Source of the DNA: Erythrobacter sp. EC-HK427
GTDB lineage: Bacteria; Pseudomonadota; Alphaproteobacteria; Sphingomonadales; Sphingomonadaceae
Direction of reading: 5' to 3'
Assembly (NCBI RefSeq): GCF_902498745.1
Contig: NZ_LR701479.1
Coordinates: 2,256,881 to 2,320,880, forward strand
DNA length: 64,000 nucleotides
Positions 1-8,994 of this stretch are shown piece by piece (within the stretch, counting starts at the first letter, position 1; each line of letters opens with the position of its first letter). Under the pieces are notes generated by a model that saw nothing but the letters and a program-made list of their open reading frames with translations, was not told where the DNA came from and searched no databases. The position numbers were made by a program, and so were the translations under genes.

Positions 1-1
1 G

Positions 2-214
2 CGCAGTCCGATGGTGCAGATGGCTGCGCCCGATCTGCGGCTGAAGGCGGAGGATGGCGGGGCGCAATTGCACGAGATTTCGGTCCGCCCGCAAACCGGG
101 ATGATCGTGCTGTTTCCCAGCTGGCTGCAACACGCGGTGCGCCCGTTTTATGGCGAGGGCACGCGGATTTCCGTGGCGATCAACCTCACCGCCGGGTTGA
201 AGAAGCCGCACTAG
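2..214 (+). CDS. 2OG-Fe(II) oxygenase family protein, C-terminal part
   Basis: This is the 3' end of a gene that starts before the window; the frame is open from base 2. The visible residues include FPSWLQHAVRPF followed by GEGTRISVAIN. This is the usual C-terminal end of the double-stranded beta helix of 2-oxoglutarate/Fe(II) oxygenases: the distal iron-binding His (in LQHAV), then the Arg that binds 2-oxoglutarate (TRIS), then a conserved Asn. It resembles the TIGR02466-type proteins of unknown substrate. The HxD part of the iron site would lie upstream, outside the window. The last 29 bases overlap the convergent lipoprotein gene. Confidence 0.7.
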   Translation, partial: RSPMVQMAAPDLRLKAEDGGAQLHEISVRPQTGMIVLFPSWLQHAVRPFYGEGTRISVAINLTAGLKKPH

Positions 215-626
215 AGGTTAAGCGGCCTTCGTAGGACAGGCGATACTCTTCCGCACGAACGGGCTCGCTACCGGCCATTTGTCCGGGTTCTCCCGAAACG
301 AGGCTTATCGACCATCCCCGCACCCTTTGCGGATCGCCCAATGTCAGTGGCACTGTCTCGCGCCAGCCTGCGCCATCCACGCGGGTTTCGACCACCAACC
401 GACCCGGCCACACGCAGCGCGCGTTGATCGGGCAGCGCGAATCCTCGACAACGCGCATCGGCGTGACAACCACATCGCCCACCGCAACCGGCTGGCGGAG
501 CGCCACGACGCTGCCTGCAGGCATCGGTTCGCCGCCGGTGAGGGTCGGTGCATCCGGCACCGTGGCGCAGGCGGAAAGGGAGAGGGCCTGAGCAAGAAGT
601 GCAGCGTGTCGTCTCATCGATGCCAT
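186..626 (-). CDS. Putative lipoprotein with CPxxxxCxWPG motif
   Basis: A 146-residue predicted lipoprotein. A short basic and hydrophobic signal ends in LSLSAC, with C20 as the likely lipidated cysteine. The mature part has the motif SRCPINARCVWPG (C65, C71), seen in small conserved secreted proteins of unknown function in sphingomonads; the two cysteines could form a disulfide. The first ATG is preferred because AGGGAA lies about 7 bases upstream; a second in-frame ATG is three codons in. The 3' end overlaps the convergent oxygenase gene by 29 bases. Function unknown. Confidence 0.65.
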   Translation of the reverse strand: MASMRRHAALLAQALSLSACATVPDAPTLTGGEPMPAGSVVALRQPVAVGDVVVTPMRVVEDSRCPINARCVWPGRLVVETRVDGAGWRETVPLTLGDPQRVRGWSISLVSGEPGQMAGSEPVRAEEYRLSYEGRLTSSAASSTRR

Positions 627-833
627 AGGGCGCTTCCCTTGCTTTCAACGCGCTGAACGCTTCAGCAAGGCGGGCAAGAGCCACAAATCCGCTTTCCTAC
701 ACAGCGCAATCGGTGCTCGCAGCGAGCCCGTCTTACGATACTGCACACGGGCAAACTTCGCAAACTTGCACTCGTGCGAATCGCAGCATAGGAGCCGGTT
801 TCGAATTCGTATTCGCGAGAGGGAGCTTGCCAG

Positions 834-1721
834 ATGAACACCGCCGAAATGACCGCGAAGATTGCCGCAGGGCAGGGCTTTATCGCCGCGCTCGACCAGT
901 CGGGTGGCTCTACGCCCAAGGCGCTGCGCGGATACGGCGTCGCGGATGACGAATGGTCGGGCGAGGAGGAGATGTTCGGCAAGATCCACGAAATGCGCAG
1001 CCGGGTCATCACGGCCCCCAGCTTTGCCAATGGCAAGGTGATCGGCGCGATCCTGTTCGAACGGACGATGGACGGCATGGTCGATGGCAAGCCGACTGCC
1101 GATGCGCTCAAAGCGCGCGGCGTGGTGCCCTTCATCAAAGTCGATCAGGGGCTGGAGGACGAGGCGGACGGCGTGCAGTTGATGAAGCCGCTCGACAAGC
1201 TGCCCACGCTGCTCGAAAAATCGGTGGCAGCAGGGATGTTCGGCACCAAGATGCGCTCGGTCATCAAGTCCGCCAATTCTGCCGGGATTGCGCAGATCGT
1301 CGCGCAGCAATTCGCCGTCGGCCAGCAGATCATCGCCGCCGGGCTGATGCCGATGCTGGAGCCGGAATACGACATTACTGCGGATGACCGTGCGGAGGGC
1401 GAGGACATCCTCAAGGTGGAAATCCTGAAGCAGCTGGATGCGCTGCCCGAAGGCCAGCAGATCATGCTGAAGCTGTCGATCCCCAAGACGGCGGGGCTCT
1501 ACACCGAATTGCTCGACCATCCCAAGGTGTTGCAGGTGGTGGCGCTGTCGGGCGGCTATTCGACCGATGAGGCCTGCGCCGAGCTTGCCAAGAACCCCCG
1601 GATGATTGCCAGCTTCAGCCGCGGCCTGCTGCAAGATTTGCGCGCCGGACAGAGCGATGCGGAGTTTGACGCGGCGCTGGGCAAGGCGATCGACCAGATC
1701 TGCGCCGCGTCGGTCTGCTGA
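834..1721 (+). CDS. fda: Fructose-bisphosphate aldolase class I
   Basis: 295 residues, the usual length of the bacterial class I (Schiff-base) aldolase that cleaves fructose 1,6-bisphosphate to glyceraldehyde 3-phosphate and dihydroxyacetone phosphate in the cytoplasm. Family marks are the N-terminal AALDQSGGSTPKAL segment, FERTMDG near residue 80, and MLKLSIPK around residues 211-218, which holds the expected Schiff-base lysine (K213). The C-terminal SGGYSTDEAC and ASFSRGLLQDL segments are also typical. The ATG follows GAGGGAGC at good spacing. thiE starts 7 bases after the stop, so the two are probably co-transcribed. Confidence 0.93.
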   Translation: MNTAEMTAKIAAGQGFIAALDQSGGSTPKALRGYGVADDEWSGEEEMFGKIHEMRSRVITAPSFANGKVIGAILFERTMDGMVDGKPTADALKARGVVPFIKVDQGLEDEADGVQLMKPLDKLPTLLEKSVAAGMFGTKMRSVIKSANSAGIAQIVAQQFAVGQQIIAAGLMPMLEPEYDITADDRAEGEDILKVEILKQLDALPEGQQIMLKLSIPKTAGLYTELLDHPKVLQVVALSGGYSTDEACAELAKNPRMIASFSRGLLQDLRAGQSDAEFDAALGKAIDQICAASVC

Positions 1722-1728
1722 GCGTCCG

Positions 1729-2346
1729 ATGTCAGACTGCCAGCTTTACCTGATCTCGCCGCTCGATGTGGGCGGCGATTTCGCCCACCGGCTCGACCGT
1801 GCATTGGCGGCGGGGGAGGGGCTGGCAACCGCGTTCCAGTTCCGCGTGAAGGGCGTTGATCCGCACGAGGCAGCGCGGCTCGCAGCGCCCTTGCTGGAAA
1901 TCTGCCGGGCCCGCGATGTTGCGTTCATCGTCAACGATTCGGTTTCGCTCGCCAAGCGGTTGAAGGCGGACGGGGTGCATTTGGGCCAAGGCGATGGGGA
2001 TGTGCGCGAGGCGCGCGAGGAACTGGGGCGCGAAATGCAAATCGGCGTCACCTGCCACGCCAGCCGCCATCTGGCGATGGAAGCGGGGGAAGCAGGCGCG
2101 GACTATGTCGCCTTCGGCGCGTTCTTCCCCAGCGAGACCAAGCCGAGCGAACACCGCCCGGACGAAGAACTCCTCCGCTTCTGGAGCGGGCTGTTCGAAA
2201 TCCCCAGCATTGCCATCGGCGGCATCACACCCGAAAATTGCCCGCCCTTGATCGAGGCAGGGGCCGATTTCCTCGCGGTCAGCCACGCGGTGTGGGGCGG
2301 GGATGAAGTGGCGGCGATCAACGCCTTTGCCGCAAAGCTAAAGTGA
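1729..2346 (+). CDS. thiE: Thiamine phosphate synthase
   Basis: 205 residues. ThiE joins hydroxymethylpyrimidine diphosphate to thiazole phosphate to give thiamine phosphate. Recognised from NDSVSLAKRLKADGVHLGQ, GVTCHAS, DYVAFGAFFPSETKP and AIGGITPEN, which follow the order of the TIM-barrel family. The open frame extends further upstream inside fda, but the ATG just after the fda stop is the sensible start. In the position usually held by a small residue the protein reads FGAFFPSETKP; variants of this kind are common in alphaproteobacterial ThiE-like proteins, so specificity is inferred. No TPP riboswitch is visible upstream, fitting its place inside an operon. Confidence 0.85.
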   Translation: MSDCQLYLISPLDVGGDFAHRLDRALAAGEGLATAFQFRVKGVDPHEAARLAAPLLEICRARDVAFIVNDSVSLAKRLKADGVHLGQGDGDVREAREELGREMQIGVTCHASRHLAMEAGEAGADYVAFGAFFPSETKPSEHRPDEELLRFWSGLFEIPSIAIGGITPENCPPLIEAGADFLAVSHAVWGGDEVAAINAFAAKLK

Positions 2347-2918
2347 CGCGGCGACGTCTAGCCATACCGCTGCTTGCGCTCGGCTGGCTTGGCGCGATTG
2401 CGGTCTGGATTGCAAGCGGACCGAAGGAAGCGCCTCAAGCCCAAGCCGCCGCCGCCATCGTGCTTGGCGCGGCAGTGGCGAGGGACACGCCCACGCCCGT
2501 ATTCCAAGCAAGGATCGACCATGCCGTTGACCTTCACCGTGAAGGCCGCGTGCAGTATCTGATATTCACCGGAGCACGATCTGAAGACGATACGCTCGCC
2601 GAAAGCGAGGCGGCGCGCATCGCGGCGATTGCAGCGGGCGTTCCGGAAGATGCGATCCTAATCGAAACCCAATCGCTCACCACCATGCAGAATCTCGTCG
2701 AAGCGCAGTCGGTGATGCGCGATGCCGGAATCAGCAGCGCGATTATCGTTTCCGATCCGCTCCACCTGCGCAGGGCCATGGCGATGGCCGATGCGCTCGG
2801 TATCGATGCTCAGCCCAGCGCGACACCTGCAACTCGCTACCGCTCATGGCGCACCAAAGCGCCCTTCTTGATGCGGGAAGTCTATTTCCTGCACCATTTC
2901 TGGTTGTTTGGAGAGTGA
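2343..2918 (+). CDS. YdcF/SanA family (DUF218) protein
   Basis: 191 residues with one N-terminal membrane segment (about residues 5-24) and a DUF218 domain: AAAIVLGAAV near residue 37, YLIFTGARSEDDT, then SLTTMQNLVEAQSVM and SAIIVSDPLHLRRA. The family is linked to envelope or exopolysaccharide functions but its reaction is not settled. It starts with GTG inside the end of thiE: GTG and the TGA stop overlap as GTGA, which suggests translational coupling. The C-terminal half, which should lie in the periplasm, keeps the usual DPLHLRRA motif. Confidence 0.8.
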   Translation: MTRRRLAIPLLALGWLGAIAVWIASGPKEAPQAQAAAAIVLGAAVARDTPTPVFQARIDHAVDLHREGRVQYLIFTGARSEDDTLAESEAARIAAIAAGVPEDAILIETQSLTTMQNLVEAQSVMRDAGISSAIIVSDPLHLRRAMAMADALGIDAQPSATPATRYRSWRTKAPFLMREVYFLHHFWLFGE

Positions 2919-2922
2919 ACTT

Positions 2923-3279
2923 CTATTGCCCCGGCCGGCGCACGCAGCGCAGGCGGCCCGGTACACCATTCTCAATCTTGCGGAGGAAGCCCCGCCCCTC
3001 GATCGCATAGCGTGTGCCGTTGCGCGGGCCGCTTGTCATAGTGACGATATCGCCGCGCCGCAGATAGGTGCCTTCGCCCTGCGGCGAGGAATAGCGCGAG
3101 GCGCTGGTGATGGTGAAGCTCTCTTGCGGCTGCGCCACGCCAACCGCGCCCGCCGCGTCGCCGGGAAGCTCGCAGCTATAGGTGCCGCGCTCGATCGTGC
3201 CAATCTGTTCCTGCGCCATGACAGGAACGGCGAAAACAGCAGCCGAGGCAGCAAGGAGTGAGAATGCGATCCGTTTCAT
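2923..3279 (-). CDS. Secreted protein of unknown function
   Basis: 118 residues. The signal peptide MKRIAFSLLAASAAVFA ends in a likely AQ-type cleavage site (PVMAQ). The mature part has two cysteines, in YSCELPG and RLRCVRR, which could pair. It also has a GTYLRRGDIVTMTSGPRNG segment that looks like a small beta-rich domain. The frame continues upstream for 33 codons, but the ATG in front of the signal peptide is the clear start. It converges on the YdcF-like gene, with only 4 bases between the stops, and diverges from efp. I do not recognise a named family. Confidence 0.65.
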   Translation of the reverse strand: MKRIAFSLLAASAAVFAVPVMAQEQIGTIERGTYSCELPGDAAGAVGVAQPQESFTITSASRYSSPQGEGTYLRRGDIVTMTSGPRNGTRYAIEGRGFLRKIENGVPGRLRCVRRPGQ

Positions 3280-3434
3280 ACTGCCCGCTATAGCAGACGC
3301 GGCTGAGCACGCCATGAACCGATTGCGCGCTATCGCACTGGCGCGATAACGCCGCATCCCGCTTGCCGCGAAGGGCACCAGCGGCTAGGGCGCGGCCAAT
3401 CTTTGAAATTCTGGATAGTAAAGAAGCACGAGCC

Positions 3435-3998
3435 ATGAAGATCAGCGGCGTGGACATCCGTCCCGGCAATATCATCGAATATGAAAAAGGCATCTGGAAA
3501 GTCGCCAAGATCCAGCACACCCAGCCGGGCAAGGGCGGGGCCTATATGCAGGTCGAAATGAAGAATCTGCAGGACGGGCGCAAAACCAATGTCCGCTTCC
3601 GCAGTGCCGATACGGTGGAGAAGGTGCGGCTCGATACCAAGGACTACCAGTTCCTTTATGAAGACGGCGCGATGCTCGTTTTCATGGATACCGACACCTA
3701 CGAACAGATCACGCTGCCGAGCGACCTGTTGGGTGATGCCCGCCCGTTCTTGCAGGACGGAATGCAGGTGAGCCTGGAGCTGTGGGAAGAAAAGCCGATC
3801 AGCGTGCAGCTTCCCACCCAGATCGAAGCGGTGATTGTCGAGGCTGATGCGGTGGTGAAGGGGCAGACCGCTTCCTCCAGCTACAAGCCCGCCGTGCTCG
3901 ATAATGGCGTGCGCATTCTGGTGCCGCCACATATCGAAAGCGGCACGCGGATCGTGGTGGATGTCTACGAACAAAGCTATGTCGGCAAGGCGAGCTAA
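3435..3998 (+). CDS. efp: Translation elongation factor P
   Basis: 187 residues, the normal EF-P length. EF-P binds between the P and E sites of the ribosome and relieves stalling at proline runs. The KOW-like N-terminal domain contains [14 protein letters not shown], with K33 at the tip of the loop that is modified in many bacteria. The C-terminal OB domain ends with the family signature [18 protein letters not shown]. The ATG in front of [12 protein letters not shown] is the family start; the open frame upstream is not coding. suhB follows after 6 bases. Confidence 0.96.
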   Translation: MKISGVDIRPGNIIEYEKGIWKVAKIQHTQPGKGGAYMQVEMKNLQDGRKTNVRFRSADTVEKVRLDTKDYQFLYEDGAMLVFMDTDTYEQITLPSDLLGDARPFLQDGMQVSLELWEEKPISVQLPTQIEAVIVEADAVVKGQTASSSYKPAVLDNGVRILVPPHIESGTRIVVDVYEQSYVGKAS

Positions 3999-4004
3999 CT
4001 AGCC

Positions 4005-4829
4005 ATGGCCGCAGTTCCCGCAATCATCCGCGTGATGGAAAAGGCTGCCCGCAAAGCGGGGGGCAGGCTTCGCCGTGACTTCGGCGAGGTCGAGCACTTG
4101 CAGGTCAGCCGCAAGGGGCCGAGCGATTTCGTGTCCAAGGCCGACCAAGCGGCGGAGCGCATCCTGTGGGACGAGCTCAAAGTCGCGCGCCCCGGCTGGG
4201 GCTTCTTGCTGGAAGAAGCGGGCGAGTTGGAAGGCGATGCAGACAAGCCGCGTTTCATCATCGATCCGCTCGACGGGACGAGCAATTTCCTCCACGGCAT
4301 CCCGCATTTCGCGGTCAGCATCGCGGTGCAGGAACGCAAGCTGGGTTCGGACGAATGGGGTGATGTGACCGCGGCGGTGGTCTACCAGCCGATCACCGAC
4401 CAGACCTTCTGGGCCGAAAAATCGGGCGGCGCATGGCTGCACGACGGGCGCTTGCGCGTGTCGGGCAGGCGGCATCTCGATGAGGCGCTGATTGCCACAG
4501 GTACTCCGTTCCAGGGGCATGGCAATTTTGCCGAATGGAACCGGATTTACAACGCCATCGGCCCCAGTGTCGCAGGCATCCGCCGCTTCGGCGCGGCCTC
4601 GCTCGATCTCGCCTGGGTGGCAGCGGGCCGGTATGACGGGTTCTGGGAAAGCGATCTCAGCCCGTGGGACACCGCCGCGGGTTGCCTGTTGGTGCGCGAA
4701 GCGGGCGGCTTTGTGACCGACTATCGCGGCCGCTCGCAGGCGATCTGTGATACGCAAGTGATCGCCGGAAACGACCCGCTGCATTCACGCCTGCACAAGA
4801 TCATTGCGGAAGCGCTGAAGGCCAGCTAA
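4005..4829 (+). CDS. suhB: Inositol monophosphatase family protein
   Basis: 274 residues, family length. The metal-binding elements are present: EE at residues 70-71, DPLDGTSNF at 87-95 and the C-terminal WDTAAGCLLVREAGG, which supplies the last metal-binding Asp. It hydrolyses inositol monophosphate or related sugar phosphates with magnesium; in E. coli SuhB also takes part in rRNA transcription antitermination. Which role applies here cannot be told from sequence. It sits 6 bases after efp and probably shares its transcript. Confidence 0.9.
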   Translation: MAAVPAIIRVMEKAARKAGGRLRRDFGEVEHLQVSRKGPSDFVSKADQAAERILWDELKVARPGWGFLLEEAGELEGDADKPRFIIDPLDGTSNFLHGIPHFAVSIAVQERKLGSDEWGDVTAAVVYQPITDQTFWAEKSGGAWLHDGRLRVSGRRHLDEALIATGTPFQGHGNFAEWNRIYNAIGPSVAGIRRFGAASLDLAWVAAGRYDGFWESDLSPWDTAAGCLLVREAGGFVTDYRGRSQAICDTQVIAGNDPLHSRLHKIIAEALKAS

Positions 4830-4851
4830 CCGCTTTTTCCCGCGCTCAGGT

Positions 4852-4936
4852 GCCTCTGTGGCGGAATTGGTAGACGCGCTCGACTCAAAATCGAGTTTCT
4901 TACGAAGTGCCGGTTCGAGTCCGGCCAGAGGTACCA
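4852..4936 (+). tRNA. tRNA-Leu (CAA anticodon)
   Basis: A class II tRNA of 85 nt. The acceptor stem GCCTCTG pairs with CAGAGGT with a G-U at the end. The anticodon stem CTCGA/TCGAG encloses the loop CTCAAAA, giving anticodon CAA for leucine UUG codons. The T arm is CCGGTTCGAGTCCGG. A long variable arm lies between, and CCA is encoded in the genome. Confidence 0.95.
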
Positions 4937-5032
4937 GCGGGATTTGGGCGCATGCGCCCGGCGGGCATGTGCTATTGGCTTGGCGCAATTGGCTTGCTTT
5001 CTGCGCCGCGCTTTGGGAACGGTGCGGGTGAC

Positions 5033-6865
5033 GTGATAGACGCCCCATCCCCCCACGCGATTGCCGCGATGGCGCTCACCGTAATCGTGTTCGCAATGTT
5101 TGTGCGCAACCGCATCTCTATCGAGATCGTGTCGCTGCTCGCCATCGCGATCATTGCGGTGGGGCTGTATTTCTATCCCCTGCCGCACAGCCAGCCGACC
5201 GACGGGCTGGCGCTGGCTTTTGGCGGCTTTGGCCATCCCGCGCTGATTACCATTTGCGCTCTGATGATCCTGGGCCGGGGGCTGGTGGTGACCGGGGCGC
5301 TGGAACCGGCGGCACAGGTTCTGGAAAGGATCTGGAAGTTCAACCTGCAACTGGGAATGCTCGTTTCGCTAATGCTGGCGATGGGCCTTTCGATGGTGGT
5401 CAACGATACGCCGGTGCTGGTGCTGCTGATGCCGATTTTCGTGGCGCTGGCGCAGCGCGGGGCGATGCCCGCATCGAAGACGCTGATGCCTTTGAATTCG
5501 GCGGTGCTCATTGGCGGCATGGCGACCACCATCGGCACTTCCACCAATCTATTGGTGGTGGGGATCGCGAACGATCTGGGGATGCCGCCCATGTCGGTGT
5601 TCCACTTTACGCCTATCGTGCTGATGGCGGCGCTGGTGGCGCTGCCCTATCTCTGGCTGGTCATGCCGCGACTGCTGCCCGACAATTCGCCGGAGCTAAA
5701 GGAAGGCATCCGGCGCTTTTACAGCCATTTGCGGGTGACGCCGGAAAGCCAGCTGGCCAACCGTCATTTCGACGAGATAACCGATATGCTGCCCGACGCC
5801 TTCCGTTTCGAGGAGCGACCGGCGGGCAAGTTCCAGGCCGGCCAGCGGATGCTCATCTCGGGCACGCATGAAGGGCTGGAAAGCGCCATCCGCGTCTTGC
5901 GCGGGCAAGTCGCGCCCGCCTGGGTGGTCGACCAGATCACCGAACAGTCGCGGCACAAGCGTGAGGATATCCAGGTGGTCGAAATGGTGGTGACCGCCGA
6001 CAGCCGGATTGTCGGGCGCACGCTCGCAAGCTCGGGGATTGCCGACCATTACGGGGTCGCGGTGCTGGGAGTGCACAAGCCGAAGCGGCCTTTCGCCGAT
6101 GATGTCGCCGATCTTGGCCGCGACATCCGGATTGCCGAGGGCGACGTGCTGTTGGTGATGGGCCTGTCCGACGGGCTGGAGGCGTTTGTGGCCGGAGACA
6201 GCCTGCTGCAACTGGAAGGTGTACGCGAAATGCCGCGCCGGTCCAAAGCCGTCCTTTCGGCTGCGATTATGTTCGGCGCGGTTGCACTGGCATCGGTCGG
6301 CCTGCCGTGGATCGGGGCGCAGGGGATTTATCTCGTCAAAGTCCCCATCGCGATTTCCGCGCTCGCCGGGGCGATCCTGATGTTTGTGACCGGCTGCGTG
6401 AAGTTTGACCGGGTCGGGCGGGCGCTGTCGGGCAAGGTCATTGTGCTGGTGGCGGCCAGCATCGCCATCGGGCGCATCGTGCTGGAAAGCGGGGCTGCGG
6501 GCTGGCTGGGCGAATTGCTTGCCTCGGGCCTCGTTCATCTCCAGCCTGCTTTCGTCCTGATGGCGGTGATGCTGTTCGTGACTTTGCTGACCAATTTCGC
6601 GTCGAACGCGACCGCGGCAACCGTTGGCACGCCGATTGCCTTTGCCATCGCGACTGAGCTGGGCCTGCCGCCTGAGCCGATGATCCTCGCCGTGCTGTTC
6701 GGGTGCAATTTGTGTTACGCAACGCCGGTCGCCTACCAGACCAATATGCTGATTATGGCAGAGGGGAATTACCGGTTCGGCGATTACTTGCGAACCGGTG
6801 TGCCCTTGGTGATGATTATGGTTGTCACCCTCAGTTACCTGCTGGTGACGACCTACAATATGTAG
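5033..6865 (+). CDS. SLC13-family permease with RCK_C (TrkA-C) domains
   Basis: About 610 residues with two hydrophobic halves around a cytoplasmic insert. Each half has an SLC13-type hairpin and helix break: NDTPVLVLLMPIF with GTSTNLLVVGI in the first, and TNFASNATAATVGTP with CYATPVAYQTNMLIM in the second. The insert (about residues 255-385) looks like two TrkA-C/RCK_C regulatory modules. Such proteins import sulfate or dicarboxylates with sodium; the substrate is not resolved. The frame runs into the tRNA, so the start is later: GTG at 5033 is preferred, with ATG at 4952 as an alternative. Confidence 0.85.
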   Translation: MIDAPSPHAIAAMALTVIVFAMFVRNRISIEIVSLLAIAIIAVGLYFYPLPHSQPTDGLALAFGGFGHPALITICALMILGRGLVVTGALEPAAQVLERIWKFNLQLGMLVSLMLAMGLSMVVNDTPVLVLLMPIFVALAQRGAMPASKTLMPLNSAVLIGGMATTIGTSTNLLVVGIANDLGMPPMSVFHFTPIVLMAALVALPYLWLVMPRLLPDNSPELKEGIRRFYSHLRVTPESQLANRHFDEITDMLPDAFRFEERPAGKFQAGQRMLISGTHEGLESAIRVLRGQVAPAWVVDQITEQSRHKREDIQVVEMVVTADSRIVGRTLASSGIADHYGVAVLGVHKPKRPFADDVADLGRDIRIAEGDVLLVMGLSDGLEAFVAGDSLLQLEGVREMPRRSKAVLSAAIMFGAVALASVGLPWIGAQGIYLVKVPIAISALAGAILMFVTGCVKFDRVGRALSGKVIVLVAASIAIGRIVLESGAAGWLGELLASGLVHLQPAFVLMAVMLFVTLLTNFASNATAATVGTPIAFAIATELGLPPEPMILAVLFGCNLCYATPVAYQTNMLIMAEGNYRFGDYLRTGVPLVMIMVVTLSYLLVTTYNM

Positions 6866-6867
6866 CC

Positions 6868-7416
6868 TTACGATTGCGGCGGCGCGTCGGCGCTGCGGCC
6901 GCTACGGCCAGCGCGGCGCGCGGACTCGGCTTCGATCGATGATTGCTGCTGCGCGCGCTGGGCCGCAGTGCGCGATTCGCTGAGTGCCTCGTCGCTGATC
7001 GATTCGAGGAAGATGCGGTAATCCTCCTCGCTTAGCGCATCGATCCACGATTGGTCATATCCGGGCACCGAGCGGCGTCCGCCCCCCGCTTCGGGCCGGC
7101 GGCGCGGATCGGCTGCGTTGCCACCGCCGGCACCGCCAGGATTGACCGTGGGCGAGCCGTAGTCGCCGCTGGCCTCAGAACCGAAGCCGCCGACAGGGTC
7201 AGCCAGATCATTGCGCACCAAACCTTGCGAATCGGTGATAGCGGCGCTGGCGCGTTGCAGGCGTTCCTGCTCCTGCCGTTCCTCTACGTGCTCCACTACC
7301 GCTTGGCGGTTGCCGTCATCGGCAAACATCGCGATCGCCCCGGTCAGACTGACCGTAGCGACGGCAAAATGCTTGTACATTTTGGCAGGAATCGGAGGCT
7401 TGGTGAGCTTTGCCAT
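6868..7416 (-). CDS. Hypothetical membrane-anchored protein, Gln/Arg/Gly rich
   Basis: 182 residues. A single hydrophobic segment near residues 15-32 is followed by a charged coiled-coil-like stretch (EHVEERQEQERLQRASA), a flexible Gly/Pro/Arg-rich linker, and a C-terminal acidic helix block (WIDALSEEDYRIFLESISDE) ending in an Arg/Ser/Ala tail. This reads as an inner-membrane anchor with a mostly disordered domain. Similar proteins seem to be restricted to sphingomonads. The stop lies 2 bases from the stop of the convergent SLC13 gene. Function unknown. Confidence 0.6.
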   Translation of the reverse strand: MAKLTKPPIPAKMYKHFAVATVSLTGAIAMFADDGNRQAVVEHVEERQEQERLQRASAAITDSQGLVRNDLADPVGGFGSEASGDYGSPTVNPGGAGGGNAADPRRRPEAGGGRRSVPGYDQSWIDALSEEDYRIFLESISDEALSESRTAAQRAQQQSSIEAESARRAGRSGRSADAPPQS

Positions 7417-7608
7417 AGGGTGCCATTACCGCGCATGGGTTAAGGCCTGCTCCGCCAATACGGTTAATGCGCGCTTACCACAGCTGTGAACCACGCCGAT
7501 GATGCATCGCCTTGTAAGCGGGTGTAAAGTTTACCGACATTTCATAGGTCATCGCTAATCCGGCGGATGAAGCGGGGTGGGCCCGCAACAGATTGGCCGG
7601 TCGGAGCG

Positions 7609-8994
7609 ATGATTCGTCTCTTCAAACACTATATTCCCCATGCCGTTCTTATGCTGGGTCTGATCGACTTTGTGCTGCTGTTGGTGGCAGCCGATGCGGC
7701 GTGGAATGTCCGCACGATGCAGATCGGGATCGCCGCGGGGCCGCTGGTCGAGCGGGTGTGGATTCTCGCAGGTTTCGCCATCACCACCCAAACCGCGATG
7801 ATCGCGGTCGGCGTGTATGGCCCTGAGGCGCTGCTCTCGATGCGCTTTGCCGCCGCGCGGCTGCTGGTGGGAATTAGTCTCGCCATTCTGGCGCTGGCGG
7901 TGATCGACTTTATCTTGCCGGGGCAGACCTTCTGGCGCTCAATCCTGCTTTACGCGATGGTGATTGCCTCGGTGCTGCTGGCGCTGAACCGGCTGGTGGT
8001 GGGCAATCTGCTCGGCACCTCGGCCTTCCGCCGCCGCATTCTTGTGCTGGGCGCAGGACACCGGGCAGAGCGGCTCAAAAAACTCGCCGAGCGGCCCGAG
8101 AGCGGCTTCGTTATTTCCGGCTTCGTCAATATGAGCGGAATCCCCTCCGTGCTGCCCGAAGCGGTTGACCGCTCGACCATTTCCGATCTGAGCGCCCATG
8201 TCGCCAGCTTGGGCGCGACCGAAGTCGTGTTGGCGCTGGAGGAAAGGCGCAATGCGCTGCCGCTGAAAGACCTAGTGCGAGTGAAGACCGCAGGCGTCCA
8301 CGTCAACGAGTTCTCCAGCTTCCTCGAACGCGAGACGGGCCGCGTCGATCTCGACACGCTCAATCCCAGCTGGCTGATCTTCTCGGATGGCTTTTCCTCT
8401 GGCCGCGCGATTTCGAGCGTCGCCAAGCGGGGGTTCGACATTGTCGCGAGCCTGCTGCTCCTGCTGCTCACATTTCCGGTCATCGCGCTGTTCGCGATCA
8501 TCGTGAAGCTGGACAGCAAAGGGCCTGCCTTCTTCCGCCAGAAGCGAGTGGGGCTGTACGGCCAGACCTTCGAGCTGATCAAGCTACGCTCCATGCGCAC
8601 CGATGCCGAGAAGGACGGTGCGAAATGGGCCGAGAAAAACGACGTCCGCATTACCCGCGTCGGTGCTTTCATCCGCAAGGTGCGGATCGACGAGTTGCCG
8701 CAGGTGTGGACAGTTCTCGCCGGACATATGAGTTTTGTCGGCCCACGCCCCGAAGTCCCTGCCTTTGTCGAGGATCTGGAAGACAAGCTGCCCTATTTTG
8801 CCGAGCGGCATATGGTGAAGCCGGGCATTACCGGCTGGGCGCAGATCAACTACCCCTACGGTGCCAGCATCGAGGATTCGCGGCACAAGCTGGAATACGA
8901 TCTCTATTACGCCAAGAACTACACCCCCTTCCTTGACCTGCTGATCATGCTGCAAACGCTGCGCGTGGTGCTGTGGCCGGAGGGGGCGCGGTAG
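7609..8994 (+). CDS. XrtA/PEP-CTERM system sugar transferase (EpsB-like)
   Basis: 461 residues of the polyisoprenyl-phosphate hexose-1-phosphate transferase type. N-terminal membrane segments lead to a Rossmann-like domain (RRRILVLGAGHRAERL). The C-terminal catalytic domain starts near residue 272 (KRGFDIVASLLLLLL) and carries FFRQKRVG, LIKLRSMRTDAEKDGA, RIDELPQVW, MSFVGPRPEVP and KPGITGWAQINY. It would put the first sugar on undecaprenyl phosphate for exopolysaccharide. The start MIRLFKHYIPHA fits the TIGR03013 family found with the XrtA exosortase, and the downstream PrsK/PrsR genes support this. The stop overlaps the next start (TAGTG). Confidence 0.88.
   Translation: MIRLFKHYIPHAVLMLGLIDFVLLLVAADAAWNVRTMQIGIAAGPLVERVWILAGFAITTQTAMIAVGVYGPEALLSMRFAAARLLVGISLAILALAVIDFILPGQTFWRSILLYAMVIASVLLALNRLVVGNLLGTSAFRRRILVLGAGHRAERLKKLAERPESGFVISGFVNMSGIPSVLPEAVDRSTISDLSAHVASLGATEVVLALEERRNALPLKDLVRVKTAGVHVNEFSSFLERETGRVDLDTLNPSWLIFSDGFSSGRAISSVAKRGFDIVASLLLLLLTFPVIALFAIIVKLDSKGPAFFRQKRVGLYGQTFELIKLRSMRTDAEKDGAKWAEKNDVRITRVGAFIRKVRIDELPQVWTVLAGHMSFVGPRPEVPAFVEDLEDKLPYFAERHMVKPGITGWAQINYPYGASIEDSRHKLEYDLYYAKNYTPFLDLLIMLQTLRVVLWPEGAR

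Noticed and set aside
1640-1729. TPP riboswitch before thiE
   Set aside because: thiE starts 7 bases after fda and the conserved CUGAGA/ACCUGA-type elements are not visible.
4852-6865. Genomic island at tRNA-Leu
   Set aside because: No integrase, no repeat of the tRNA end further on, and the neighbours are ordinary chromosomal genes.
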